Positions 7,501 to 16,098 of a stretch of DNA of 46,458 nucleotides are shown piece by piece. Every line of letters starts with the position of its first letter. Positions within the stretch are counted from its first letter, which is position 1. The DNA is from DASPTR01 sp964475545 (GTDB taxonomy: Archaea; Thermoproteota; Bathyarchaeia; Bathyarchaeales; Bathycorpusculaceae). Made by a program: the position numbers and the translations under genes. Location of the stretch: positions 1-46,458 of the forward strand of contig CAYYXF010000003.1 of assembly GCA_964475545.1 (NCBI GenBank). The letters are read 5' to 3'. The notes beneath the pieces were generated by a model. That model saw only the letters and a list, made by a program, of their open reading frames with translations, made no database searches and had not been told where the DNA came from.

Positions 7501-8427
7501 ATGGGAGTATCAATGGAGATAACTGATGACATTGTCAGAGTCTACGATGAGAAGAGCGAAGCATGGAAATTCGTCAAGAAAGACAGAGGACTTAGGCAAT
7601 TGCCGGTCATAGAGGAGACCCTTTCAAGATTTGGGTTGCTGAAAAACGAGATAAGAGTATACCTTTATCTCGCAAGGTCAGGCGAGAAGAAAGCTTCAGA
7701 GATAGCAGAAGCTATATCACTTCATCGAACTGAAACCTACAGAATACTGCGTGATCTGGAAAAAAAGGGGATTGTATTCTCAGCATTCGAGAAACCACTA
7801 AAATTCACGGCTGTACCAATGGAAAAGGCAATGGAATTGTTGATAGAAGCCCAAAAAATGAAGATCAAGCTTCTAGAAAGAGAAAAAGTCGGGCTGGTCG
7901 AACTCTGGCTATCGATGCCTCAGCCTAAAGTCGAAGATAGCAGAAAAGAGATTTTCCAGATACTTGAAGGCGGACAGCAAGTAGTTATGAAAGCAAATGA
8001 GCTATTGAAGAAGACGAGGACCGAAATCGAAATTTTCGCCCCAGGAGAATACTTGGCTCAACTATACCACAGTGATTTTACGGACAATTTGGAGGCGTCC
8101 TCAAGGAAAATTGACATCAAGCTGCTGACTGACAACTCGATGAAGAGCAGGTTTTTCTTGGAAAAAATGAAATTGGCAAATCACGACTATCGCATGGTTG
8201 ATGTTAAGAACGTACCTTGTTTCGTGGTTTCAGACGGAAAAGAACTATTGATGGTCATTCAGAAAAGCGATGAAGAACAGGACGCGAGCGACAGGAAGAA
8301 GCCCAGAGTGGTTGCTCTGTGGACAAACTACGACGCTTTCGTTGAAACGATGCAGGTATTGTTTTCTAGACTAGATGAACCCGGAAAAAAAATTCAGGAG
8401 ATCCCTGTAAGAAGCTTAGCCCGGTAG
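7501..8427 (+). CDS. TrmB-family transcriptional regulator
   Basis: The protein has 308 residues from ATG 7501, which has GGTGA 7 nt upstream; the frame extends to a TTG at 7456 with no site. Residues about 37-105 form a winged helix: FGLLKNEIRVYLYLARSG, then KKASEIAEAISLHRTETYRI (recognition helix), a wing and KFTAVPMEKAM. A linker helix (about 110-140) leads to a C-terminal domain of about 160 residues of the TrmB effector/PLD-like type. The ligand cannot be read. TrmB regulators generally sense small molecules such as sugars, but many archaeal paralogues have other roles. The gene is convergent with the pilus locus and follows the VWA gene; control of either is possible. The palindromes at 7399 and 7429 suggest autoregulation. 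Confidence 0.88.
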   Translation: MGVSMEITDDIVRVYDEKSEAWKFVKKDRGLRQLPVIEETLSRFGLLKNEIRVYLYLARSGEKKASEIAEAISLHRTETYRILRDLEKKGIVFSAFEKPLKFTAVPMEKAMELLIEAQKMKIKLLEREKVGLVELWLSMPQPKVEDSRKEIFQILEGGQQVVMKANELLKKTRTEIEIFAPGEYLAQLYHSDFTDNLEASSRKIDIKLLTDNSMKSRFFLEKMKLANHDYRMVDVKNVPCFVVSDGKELLMVIQKSDEEQDASDRKKPRVVALWTNYDAFVETMQVLFSRLDEPGKKIQEIPVRSLAR

Positions 8428-8451
8428 CCTTGGCTTCTATGGCTTTGTCAA

Positions 8452-9216
8452 CTAGACAAAAGTGCACGTAGTATTTGCCATTACGAATATGTCGCGCAAG
8501 TCGTGGACATGCGCAGAGACGTTCAAGACATTCTGGGCATATACATTGAAGGACATTAGATAGGTACCATTAGCATAGTCAATCACATTGAGACCGTTTA
8601 GCGAACTAACCATTATCCATTGTCCTTCAGTCTCGTTCTGATAGAATAGCGTAATGCCATTTGCGAGCGCCGGTTCCTCTTCATTATAAATGCTGCATGT
8701 GACATTCACGCCCTTTTGACTGCCGCCGCCCGTGTAGACCCCATTGATTGTCAAGGTGGTCGTTACGTTTGCTTCGTATCCTGAATTGTAGCTTGTTGAA
8801 AACTCTGATAAGTTCATAAGAAAGCTGACGCATGCACTTGAAATTCCTGATCCACCAGATTCCCACGACATTCTTATTCCGTCTTGGTATAATGAAGAGT
8901 TCAGAGGGACGAAAAGAAGGTCGCATTGTGTATCGTAGTAATGATCTCTGAGGGCCAAAGCTAGCTTATCTAGGTTTGCTGTTAGGACATCTCGCTCTCC
9001 ACCATTTGAGACATTCGCGAGAGCACTAACCATGGTGTTTATCGTGTTTAACCTTGCTGCCGAGAAAATGTAGTTCGTTGTTGTTTCGTTTCTTGTTGTG
9101 TTTCTCTTCATTTCGATAATGTGGTATGCGGTTGATAGTAGAAGCATTGTTATGATCAGAGATGTTATTATTAACGCCTGGCCCGAATTGCTTGAATTTG
9201 CGCGTTTTCTTTTCAT
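8452..9216 (-). CDS. Minor pilin-like secreted protein with N-terminal TM
   Basis: This is a 254-residue protein. The N-terminus is basic (MKRKR), followed by a polar stretch ending in Ser-Gly and the hydrophobic segment QALIITSLIITMLLLSTAYH, the layout of a class III signal peptide with a Gln-type mature start. The rest is a Ser/Thr/Asn-rich extracellular domain with several N-x-S/T sequons. It is the last gene of the pilus locus and begins one base after the stop of the preceding minor pilin. It is probably a minor pilin or pilus-associated protein; no precise family is recognised. Processing by a PibD/EppA-like peptidase is inferred, and none is encoded here. Confidence 0.78.
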   Translation of the reverse strand: MKRKRANSSNSGQALIITSLIITMLLLSTAYHIIEMKRNTTRNETTTNYIFSAARLNTINTMVSALANVSNGGERDVLTANLDKLALALRDHYYDTQCDLLFVPLNSSLYQDGIRMSWESGGSGISSACVSFLMNLSEFSTSYNSGYEANVTTTLTINGVYTGGGSQKGVNVTCSIYNEEEPALANGITLFYQNETEGQWIMVSSLNGLNVIDYANGTYLMSFNVYAQNVLNVSAHVHDLRDIFVMANTTCTFV

Positions 9217-9217
9217 T

Positions 9218-9643
9218 CTAGTTCACAACGGACAGTTGAAGGCGGGCAACATAGATTTTGTAATCTCTGCTTGAGCTTGCGCAGACGTACTCCGTGGCAA
9301 CTACCCTTTCGCTGATCAGGCCTCCATTGCATATTGGAACCTGGTTTATGGGGTTCATGTTTTCGTCGAAGATTGTCAGATTAAACCAGACAGCGGGGGA
9401 AAGCAGAGATTGTACACATTTTCTAAGTGCAGTCCAGCTCCTGTTCTCTATCAGTCTTGAGAGAGTTCCGTCATTATCTAAAGTGGTCAGGGTCTGCTGT
9501 GCTGTGGAGCGAAGAACCTGGCTATTTGAGTCTTCCACATGCGTATCCGATGGGATAAGTGTCAACGAAGAAAGCAACAGGATCGATGCGAAGAATGCCT
9601 CAATGATTCGGATTTGACCCTTGTTGTCATTGAAGAGCCTCAT
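9218..9643 (-). CDS. Minor pilin-like protein (KGQIRIIEAF type)
   Basis: The protein has 141 residues from the ATG at 9643, which overlaps the upstream stop in an ATGA junction; the open frame continues upstream to 9778 inside the neighbouring gene and that part is spurious. MRLFNDNKG precedes QIRIIEAFFASILLLSSLTL, a prepilin-like leader with Gly before the cleavage point and Gln +1 / Glu +6, close to the consensus of DUF361/EppA-type or type IV prepilins. The extracellular part contains a Cys pair and ends in strands. Such short proteins often sit beside FlaI/FlaJ-like genes in TACK archaea and are probably initiating or minor pilus subunits. Translational coupling points to fixed stoichiometry with the preceding gene product. 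Confidence 0.82.
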   Translation of the reverse strand: MRLFNDNKGQIRIIEAFFASILLLSSLTLIPSDTHVEDSNSQVLRSTAQQTLTTLDNDGTLSRLIENRSWTALRKCVQSLLSPAVWFNLTIFDENMNPINQVPICNGGLISERVVATEYVCASSSRDYKIYVARLQLSVVN

Positions 9644-10686
9644 TGGCTTGTTCCTCCAAGACGAACGGTTAGCTTGTAAAGATTTCCTCTTATGTTTACT
9701 ACATAGCTGAAAGTGTGACATTCGGAATTCCGGAAGTCTGCGCCGGCTTCTAGTGGTATTTGTGGATATGTAGTCCATTCTATGAAGAAAGTTGAAGCGT
9801 TTGAACCGGTTACTATGAGTACGATTGGGCTTTTTCCCAAGATTGTTGGGATATTGTAGGTTGTGTTTGAAGTGAGAGTGAGGTTGAACTGGTATTCATA
9901 TGAGAAGGCATAACACTTTTCAAGCGTGATGCTAGAGGAACTCGAGCTTAACCATAATGTGTAGTTGAGTGGGCTTAACCTGAGAAAAGTGTTGTTTGGC
10001 AAAGGTTCAGCTGATAGATGCTCAAAGAGGCAAGCTCCGCAGGCAGTAATCCTTGGGTCGTGTAAAACCCTCGCAAAAACGATGAGTGAAGCGGTTCCAT
10101 TGGACGTGTTTGGTATTTCTACGTCAATATAACCTACTCCATCAGCAGACGTGCTGTTATACATGTCAGTAAGAAAGCCTTTGGCCACCGTGTAGCAGTG
10201 TAAAGAAGTTGCTGTTGGTGCACCATCCTGGTTGACAGAGATTTTGAAAGTATAGGCTGTTGAATCCACTAAAGCCCTTTTTGAATATAAAATTGTTGAG
10301 ATATCCATTAGTTGTGACATCGAAAACCCTAGAGCAACATTTTCCAGTTTTGCGGCACCTAGGATGTTTGAATATGTTAATGCGAAAGCGTTTTGGCTAT
10401 TTAGTCTACAAACCTTATCTATGTCAAGCTCGTTGCGTCCAAGCGAATTGCTCTTAGCCAAGCCAAGAACTTCTGGAACGGCGGAGCTATTTGAACCCCA
10501 ATTTGCCGGAATTCCACCGTTCAAAAGGATGTATTCAGATATTGTTCTCAGATAGCTGTCCTCATTCAAGTCCTGAGGACCGATTATGTGGGTGTTGAGT
10601 ATTCCTGCTGACAAAGCCGTGGTCAGAATGACCACTGAAACCATCAATGTGCATGCAAAGAAAGTATCGATGGAAATTGTCGGTAT
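9640..10686 (-). CDS. Pilin-like secreted protein, probable AUA start
   Basis: The protein has 348 residues if translation starts at ATA 10686, and 335 from TTG 10647 or 334 from ATG 10644. The longer form begins with Pro-Thr-Ile-Ser-Ile-Asp-Thr then FFACTLMVSVVILTTALSAG, a complete N-terminal pilin-like helix; the shorter forms cut this helix near its middle. GAGGTGA at 10693-10699 lies exactly 6 nt before the ATA, and nothing resembling a ribosome site precedes TTG or ATG. The remaining 300 residues are a beta-rich extracellular domain with many Asn sequons and a Cys-containing loop around ITACGACLF. It sits between the FlaJ/TadC-like gene and the KGQIRIIEAF minor pilin. No family is recognised for the ectodomain. 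Confidence 0.7.
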   Translation of the reverse strand: MPTISIDTFFACTLMVSVVILTTALSAGILNTHIIGPQDLNEDSYLRTISEYILLNGGIPANWGSNSSAVPEVLGLAKSNSLGRNELDIDKVCRLNSQNAFALTYSNILGAAKLENVALGFSMSQLMDISTILYSKRALVDSTAYTFKISVNQDGAPTATSLHCYTVAKGFLTDMYNSTSADGVGYIDVEIPNTSNGTASLIVFARVLHDPRITACGACLFEHLSAEPLPNNTFLRLSPLNYTLWLSSSSSSITLEKCYAFSYEYQFNLTLTSNTTYNIPTILGKSPIVLIVTGSNASTFFIEWTTYPQIPLEAGADFRNSECHTFSYVVNIRGNLYKLTVRLGGTSQ

Positions 10687-10700
10687 TTCCTGTCACCTCT

Positions 10701-12206
10701 CTATGTTGCTACCGATATTCCAAACGCGCTGGCAAGGAAGCTTTGCGAAAGGACGAGTGACACATAGGCAGTCACAGCCAGCATGGCGGAATGTTTGAAG
10801 CCAGCTGCAAAGTTCCCCTCGCTTATTTTTCCGATGAAGAATCCTGATATCCAGCACTGGAGAATGATTCCGGTGGAAAACACCTTCATTTGGTTTTGCA
10901 TTGCCTGAACAGTCACCGGCGCCAAGCTGGAACTCACAATAGTTGACATCATATAGGTAGTTAGGGCTACGATGGTAGTTGTAACGGCGATGAGTACACT
11001 CCACACAAAAGCAAGTATGACGTAGGGCCTAAGCAGGGCGCGTCTGTTGATTTGCACTTCACGTTCCTTTTCGCTGTACTCCGAAAGTATTTCCAATGCT
11101 TGCGTTGAGTTTCCCCCGATTTCTATTGTCTCAATCATCATCGCAAAATTTACAATTACGAACCAGCTTCTGATCTTCTGTCGAATGTTTTCGAAGGTCT
11201 TTCTTAGGGGAATGCCCCATTCAATCTGGCTTCGAACGAGCTCCAGAAATTGGGAGAATTGTCCGTAGTCTTTGCGTTTCGTTGCCTGAATGATACTTTT
11301 TTCTGGTGAGAGCCCGATTTTCTGCGTCTCCGTGACGTCTCGAATGAAGTTTGGAATGGCGTCTTCAGCATTGTAGTTTATTCTTGCAATCTTGTAGTAT
11401 TGGACTGCTAGCGGCAAAGATATTGCTACAAGACCAACAGTTACAAGCTCAGCCATACCAACGGTCTTGTTGATAAAAGAGAAAGACGGAACCAGAAGGA
11501 TTAAGCATAGCGGCACGCCAATTGCCACAATGAGAACTATGGCTTTTTTGTAGACATCCTTCAAGTCGGGAAAGGCGCTCCTCTGCATGTTATGGGCTAC
11601 GAGAATGAACACGAAAGAGAGTATTGGCATGAACAAGAAGGCAATCAAGTATGCAGTTATCGGCGAATTAGGGATCGAGGTTCTAGCCGAGAGCTCTAAT
11701 ATGCTTGTGGAGGAAAATACGACGAAAAGTATGTAGGCGCACAATGTCACTATTAGCATGACAGCATAAGCCTCAACCAGAGTTGCTATTTTTTCAATTG
11801 CGTGTGTCATCGCAATGTTGCGGAGCTCGAAGACTGTTTTGAGTTCACTTCTCATGTAGTCGACTATTCTTCCTCCACTTCTTACCGAGGAGACAAATCC
11901 GCCGAGGAAGTTTCTGTAGAGCTTGGAATTTGTCATTTCGCCTCTGTTATGCATGACGGTTAGTGGGTCTTTGCCAAGCACTTCAACTTGTCTTATGACT
12001 TCGTCTGCTTCTTTCTTGAATGTCGGAAGAAAGGTCAACTTTCGCATCCTTTTCCAACTGTCATATGAGGATATTCCACTGGCAGCCATTAGGGTGAAGA
12101 TCATTACGGCGAAGGGCAATTCGTGTTCGATTTTTTCCTTCTCTTCGCTTGTAGCCCTGGTTAAGAATCGGAAAAGCTTGCCAACCGAACTACTAGAGAG
12201 TTTCGT
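10701..12206 (-). CDS. FlaJ/TadC-like pilus assembly membrane protein, probable ACG start
   Basis: The polytopic platform protein of archaeal type IV pili interacts with the secretion ATPase encoded just upstream. It has 501 residues from the proposed ACG at 12206. Two T2SSF-like cytoplasmic helical domains (around residues 75-160 and 300-390) alternate with TM clusters near 20-45, 165-260 and 405-500. The second domain shows the typical DVTETQKIGLSPEKSI and IEIGGNSTQALEILSEYS patterns. The frame stays open upstream within the ATPase gene but offers no start with a ribosome site. GAGGTGG at 12213-12219 precedes ACG by 6 nt, and the next in-frame TTG would remove about two dozen residues. An upstream GTG overlapping the ATPase gene is the conventional alternative. 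Confidence 0.85.
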   Translation of the reverse strand, partial: TKLSSSSVGKLFRFLTRATSEEKEKIEHELPFAVMIFTLMAASGISSYDSWKRMRKLTFLPTFKKEADEVIRQVEVLGKDPLTVMHNRGEMTNSKLYRNFLGGFVSSVRSGGRIVDYMRSELKTVFELRNIAMTHAIEKIATLVEAYAVMLIVTLCAYILFVVFSSTSILELSARTSIPNSPITAYLIAFLFMPILSFVFILVAHNMQRSAFPDLKDVYKKAIVLIVAIGVPLCLILLVPSFSFINKTVGMAELVTVGLVAISLPLAVQYYKIARINYNAEDAIPNFIRDVTETQKIGLSPEKSIIQATKRKDYGQFSQFLELVRSQIEWGIPLRKTFENIRQKIRSWFVIVNFAMMIETIEIGGNSTQALEILSEYSEKEREVQINRRALLRPYVILAFVWSVLIAVTTTIVALTTYMMSTIVSSSLAPVTVQAMQNQMKVFSTGIILQCWISGFFIGKISEGNFAAGFKHSAMLAVTAYVSLVLSQSFLASAFGISVAT

Positions 12207-12207
12207 T

Positions 12208-13788
12208 CTATTCCACCTCTGAGCTCTGGCTATCTGTTGTGTCCACGAGGCTGAGGGAACTACTGAGAGCTCTGTGCACACTTCTGAAATCACGCAGGTT
12301 TTTTTCAACCATTTTCAATAGAAGCTGCTTCCGTTTTTCGAGTTCTCTCAGCACCACGCTTGTTGGAACGTCAATGGTCTTGGCTATCTTGGCCAGCAAG
12401 TAACTTTGCTCGAGGTTTTGTTGGAAAATGTCCTTCGAAGGATTCCATGTAAAGATGTCATAGATCTTGCCTGTGACATCCATTTCTGAGACTCGCACGA
12501 ATTTTCGGCTTGAGACTTTGTGGTCGAGTGAAACGAAAGTTGGGGTTTTGACTTGCTTAACGACTATGACGCAGTTCATCAGTGATATGATTGATGATGG
12601 AATGTTCATTGGAGGTTGAGTTAAACGTTTTATGGCTGTTTCCACATCTTCTGCATGCATGGTGCAAAGCCCGCCGTGTCCAGTTGCTAATGCCTGGAAA
12701 AGCACGTAGGCTTCCTCCCCTCTCACTTCTCCCACGATGACCAAGGCGGGTCTATGCCTGACTGCTGATTTGATGAGATCGTATAGAGTAACCTCCCCCT
12801 GGGTTTCGGCACCGAATCCTGGTCTCGCAATTGTCGAAATCCAGTTTTCCTGTGGAAGGTTTATTTCCGCAACTTCCTCCACTGACATTATCTTGAAATC
12901 AGGCCGTGCCAAGCATGCTATGGCATTTAGGGCCGTAGTCTTGCCTGCTCCGGTCGGGCCGACGATCATAACCGACATCTTGTTTTCCATCAAGAGCCAA
13001 AGATAGGCTGCAATTGTTTCGTCGATTGTCTCATTGACAATTAGATCGATTATTGTGAATGGATCTTCTCTGAATTTCCTGATGGTAAAACTTGTGCCTG
13101 CCGGTGTTGTCTCCTTTCCGAACGAAATAGCCAATCGATGTTTCCCCGGAAGAGTCAAGTCTACAATCGGATGCGCTATGCTAATGTGTTTTCCCTCTCT
13201 GTGCACTACTCTTGTTATGAAGTCATCTAGTTCTTGTCCATCCTGGAAGACCACGTTTGTTTTTATGTTTTCGTATTTTCGGTGCCACAGATAGATCGGC
13301 TTATTGACCCCACCGCAGCTTATGTCTTCAACGAAAGGATCGAACATCAAAGCGTCTACTCTGCTAAAACCAATTATATCCCTGTCAAGATAGTACAAAA
13401 TCTTGCGCATGCTAACTTCCGAGGTTCCCTCGAAAGCTTTCTTGTGATTCTCTATTATCTGTGGAAGTTGTCTGAGAAACGATTGTGAGAGTGTCTCGTC
13501 AGATTCCGGTGCTTTGAGCTCGTATTCCAATATATTTCTAAGTCTTTTGTAGGTGTCCCTTTCTTCCCTCGTCATAGTCAGTTCATCAACAACATACAGG
13601 TAGCCTGTTTCAGTCTCGCTCTGGAATATCCAGGCGTAGGAGAAGGGCGCCTTCAGTGGATAGCTTTCCACCTGGGTGTAACCTTCAGGAACTCTGCACC
13701 CTTGGATACCCAAGTATCCGGCCAAATCCTCGGTCGAAGTATTCTCTTCTTCATTGACTCTTTCTTTTTCACTCTTAGAGAGTCTCAC
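12208..13788 (-). CDS. FlaI/TadA/VirB11-type secretion ATPase of the pilus
   Basis: This is a 526-residue ATPase that powers pilus assembly. Residues 1-250 form the N-terminal domain, including the conserved ISCGGVNKPIYLWH segment. The C-terminal motor has Walker A GPTGAGKT (277-284), an Asp/Glu box VEEVAEINLP (303-312), Walker B ALVIVGEVRGEEA (348-360) and the His box TGHGGLCTMHAE (369-380); Arg in RPGFGAETQGEVTLYDLIK is also conserved. The C-terminal 60 residues are charged and helical. The start is GTG at 13788, one base after the upstream stop. It is followed immediately by the FlaJ/TadC-like gene. Absence of FlaH and of archaellum accessory genes points to an adhesive or general type IV pilus rather than an archaellum. 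Confidence 0.95.
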   Translation of the reverse strand: MRLSKSEKERVNEEENTSTEDLAGYLGIQGCRVPEGYTQVESYPLKAPFSYAWIFQSETETGYLYVVDELTMTREERDTYKRLRNILEYELKAPESDETLSQSFLRQLPQIIENHKKAFEGTSEVSMRKILYYLDRDIIGFSRVDALMFDPFVEDISCGGVNKPIYLWHRKYENIKTNVVFQDGQELDDFITRVVHREGKHISIAHPIVDLTLPGKHRLAISFGKETTPAGTSFTIRKFREDPFTIIDLIVNETIDETIAAYLWLLMENKMSVMIVGPTGAGKTTALNAIACLARPDFKIMSVEEVAEINLPQENWISTIARPGFGAETQGEVTLYDLIKSAVRHRPALVIVGEVRGEEAYVLFQALATGHGGLCTMHAEDVETAIKRLTQPPMNIPSSIISLMNCVIVVKQVKTPTFVSLDHKVSSRKFVRVSEMDVTGKIYDIFTWNPSKDIFQQNLEQSYLLAKIAKTIDVPTSVVLRELEKRKQLLLKMVEKNLRDFRSVHRALSSSLSLVDTTDSQSSEVE

Positions 13789-13789
13789 C

Positions 13790-14236
13790 TTAGAAACCCC
13801 CTGAAAGCTTCAAGTACGTTGCAGTGCCGTTTGCATAACACTCCAAAATCGCAGTTGGTGAACCGCTTATGTACGTACCTGACGCAGAGACCTTTGCAGG
13901 TATTGACACCTGCTGTTCTGCTGAATAGGGGGTCATGCCGTAACCGCTTTCAACCCAAGCGAAAAAAGAATCGTTTCCGAGTTGGATCCAGTACTCCTGA
14001 TTGCCAATGATTAAAGGAATGCTCAACCTCAAGCTTGTCGAGAGGTTGCATGTCGTTGCCAGAGAAACAAGCTCGCAGCTTTTGGTTGCTACGTATTTTG
14101 TCAGATTTCTTAGTTGCTGTTTTTCTGCTTCATTTTCCATGTTAAGAGCCGAAATGCTAAAGGCGTAGATTAGCAAGGTCCCAACTATCATCGAGGCAAA
14201 AAGAGTGTACACGTAGTCTGGAACTATTGATGGCAT
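13790..14236 (-). CDS. Small pilin-like membrane protein
   Basis: This is a 148-residue protein starting at an ATG behind AAGGTGA. An N-terminal hydrophobic helix lies at about residues 8-30 (YTLFASMIVGTLLIYAFSIS) and is followed by a helical stalk (NMENEAEKQQLRNLTKYVA) and an extracellular beta-rich domain with Cys and Asn sequons. This resembles archaeal pilin-like proteins in which the stalk packs in the filament, although the leader before the hydrophobic part (MPSIVPDYV) lacks the usual basic residues, so it may not be processed. It is the gene immediately upstream of the secretion ATPase, 1 nt apart, and is therefore part of the pilus operon. Confidence 0.75.
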   Translation of the reverse strand: MPSIVPDYVYTLFASMIVGTLLIYAFSISALNMENEAEKQQLRNLTKYVATKSCELVSLATTCNLSTSLRLSIPLIIGNQEYWIQLGNDSFFAWVESGYGMTPYSAEQQVSIPAKVSASGTYISGSPTAILECYANGTATYLKLSGGF

Positions 14237-14240
14237 CTTT

Positions 14241-15080
14241 TCACCTTATCCATCCTTCAATTTTGACCTCGCAAACAATCAGTTCTACATTGATTGTTGC
14301 GCCGCCCGAGTTGCTTGTTATGGGAAACGAGACTTGTCCCTGAACGCCATCTAGGCTTGCACTGACAATGAGGGTGTTGACTTGATGTGTTACATTGTAG
14401 GTTGTGGTAGTGTCTTCTACCTCTGTGCATGAGAATTTTAACGGGATTTTCCCCGTTGACTCAATGTTTTGAGAGGAATTGAGGTTCACAACGTATATGC
14501 GTAGGTTATTGATTGTCTTGTTATCTTCAGTCTCGTATGTGGCAGAGGATGCTATTGGACGGTAACGAAGCAGTATCTCAGAGTGCTCTGTTCCATGTCG
14601 TATGTAGAGCTGAGTCACAACTGGACTACTCTGGTCCACTATTGACTGAGGGTTTCCCTTCAAGAAAAGTCCAGTACCGGATGCTTCGGAGTAGGGAAGC
14701 TCGTATATGACTTGACCCACGTTTCCGTCGTATATTGTGTCTGAAATACTATCGTTGTCTGTAACGTTAACGATCAGCAAATTCGTTGAAGGCTGAACTT
14801 TCAGTCTTCCTCCACAATCATCGATTTCTAGAGTTTGAGAAGAGCCTGATTGCCACAATACAGAAAGGACCGCTTCATCAAAAGAGCCCATGGACTGCTT
14901 CGCCATTGAAACCTTCAGCGTTTGACTCCTCGTATCGATTCTTTCGATTGCATAGTAGTACGTAACTGCTATGATGCCTAGCGTCGAGACAAATAGTATG
15001 AGAAAAGTAAGTGGAATAGCCAAGGCGCTGTCCGATTGCCGTAATCGACGTAGTTTCCGTCTAAATACCGTTGTTGTCAA
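14241..15080 (-). CDS. Pilin-like secreted protein with N-terminal anchor
   Basis: This is a 279-residue protein. The N-terminus is very basic (RRKLRRLRQ), then S-D-S-A followed by LAIPLTFLILFVSTLGIIAV, a class III type leader with Ala before the cleavage point. A helical stalk follows to about residue 75, then a beta-rich extracellular domain of about 200 residues rich in Thr, Asn and Val with several N-x-S/T sequons. The start is TTG 15080 with only a weak purine-rich stretch upstream; no ATG is available before the leader. It lies 4 nt before the next pilin-like gene. It is probably a large minor pilin, perhaps at the tip. I do not recognise the ectodomain. Confidence 0.78.
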   Translation of the reverse strand: MTTTVFRRKLRRLRQSDSALAIPLTFLILFVSTLGIIAVTYYYAIERIDTRSQTLKVSMAKQSMGSFDEAVLSVLWQSGSSQTLEIDDCGGRLKVQPSTNLLIVNVTDNDSISDTIYDGNVGQVIYELPYSEASGTGLFLKGNPQSIVDQSSPVVTQLYIRHGTEHSEILLRYRPIASSATYETEDNKTINNLRIYVVNLNSSQNIESTGKIPLKFSCTEVEDTTTTYNVTHQVNTLIVSASLDGVQGQVSFPITSNSGGATINVELIVCEVKIEGWIR

Positions 15081-15397
15081 TTTTTCTTTCTCTTTCGTAG
15101 GCTATTTGTTGAAATATAGCCTCGCGAATGAATTAGACTATTTGTGCGTAGGCTGTAGCTACAGATAGCCCTTGGAAAGTAGAGATCTGCCACGTTGTGT
15201 AAGGTTGATTTGCTGTCTTCAGCCTAGCAAGGTAATAGAAGCAGTTCTTCCAAACAACTGAAATCCTATTGCAGAATTTGGATCGGGAAGCATCGAAGGA
15301 TACGTTGATGTCTGATCTGAAGAAATACGCGCTGTAGAATGTGCTTGGAGTCAAATTGAAAAAAACAAAAAAGAGAAAAAAAAAGGGTTTAGTCAGC
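15081..15397. other. Intergenic region between major pilins and the pilus operon
   Basis: The right end carries the T tract that follows the pilin gene. A minus-strand frame of 73 codons (15354-15133, TTG start) fills most of the rest. It has no ribosome site, no obvious domain and an aromatic/cysteine-rich composition unlike its neighbours, so I do not call it; it might be a decayed 3' part of a surface protein. No clear TATA box for the 14241-15080 gene was recognised. Confidence 0.4.
15359..15384 (-). terminator. T-rich terminator after the pilin pair
   Basis: On the minus strand, runs of 9, 6 and 7 T interrupted by single C or G residues begin 13 nt after the stop codon of the pilin at 15398. 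Long oligo-T tracts on the non-template strand are the usual archaeal transcription terminators. This would separate the abundant pilin mRNA from the downstream pilus machinery genes. Confidence 0.7.
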
Positions 15398-15967
15398 TTA
15401 GCTTACAGCTGCTTCGACGTTGGTTTCTTTGTAGTACATTGCCTGCGATGAGAATATTGTTATGGCAACTGTCAAGCCTATGTCGTTCACTGATATGCTG
15501 TCCGGCGATTTAATCCACATCAGCATTGTCTGACCTGATGGCAGAACTAGATCTTGGCTCGTAGTTCCTTTGGTGAAGTTGTATGGTGCGGTGCCAACTG
15601 TAGCAATAACAGAATTGGCGGTTGCGTCACATACTGTCCTGTTGAACGCGAAGTCACCTGCTATTGCTCCACTTGTTATATTGTAGTAGACGTCCTCCCA
15701 CTCGCTTGCCTGGCCGCGCACAGAGATCTTGTCAATTACTACGTCTCTACCGCCAGTGTTGATTATCATTATTGCACCTAGACCCATGGTCTGATTGTGC
15801 CATATGTGTTGTTTTGTTAAGTGCAAGTTCTCTTCTTGTACCCTTGTGCTGGTGACGTTAATTGCGAAGTATGTCACCACTCCGGCAAGCAACACTGAAA
15901 CCACTAGGATGATCAAAGTTGTCACTACGGTGCTTAGAGCTAGACGATTTTTTCTTAAGCTGTTCAT
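15398..15967 (-). CDS. Major type IV pilin (second copy)
   Basis: The protein has 189 residues from ATG 15967, with GGAG 7 nt upstream; the open frame extends 15 codons further without support. The leader MNSLRKNRLA is followed by LSTVVTTLIILVVSVLLAGV, a class III signal peptide with cleavage expected between Ala and Leu, as for archaeal flagellin-like pilins. The globular domain contains the conserved stretches IMIINTGGRDVVIDKISVRG and MLMWIKSPDSISVNDIGLTV and four or so N-glycosylation sequons. The product should be the filament subunit assembled by the ATPase and platform encoded downstream. It is a tandem paralogue of the next gene, with similarity visible in DNA as well as protein. Confidence 0.9.
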   Translation of the reverse strand: MNSLRKNRLALSTVVTTLIILVVSVLLAGVVTYFAINVTSTRVQEENLHLTKQHIWHNQTMGLGAIMIINTGGRDVVIDKISVRGQASEWEDVYYNITSGAIAGDFAFNRTVCDATANSVIATVGTAPYNFTKGTTSQDLVLPSGQTMLMWIKSPDSISVNDIGLTVAITIFSSQAMYYKETNVEAAVS

Positions 15968-16098
15968 TTTTTGTCTCCGAACACCCAATAACATGAAGTC
16001 TGAATATGACAATTTGTGCGTAGAAAAGAGTTACACATAGTTTCGTTTGAGAAAACGCATAAGGAATTGTTGGAGAATATGTAAAAAAGTGGAGAACT

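Noticed and set aside
15133..15354. Minus-strand frame of 73 codons between pilin and pilus genes
   Set aside because: It starts with TTG directly after a terminator-like T tract, has no ribosome site and no recognisable domain; a decayed gene fragment cannot be excluded.
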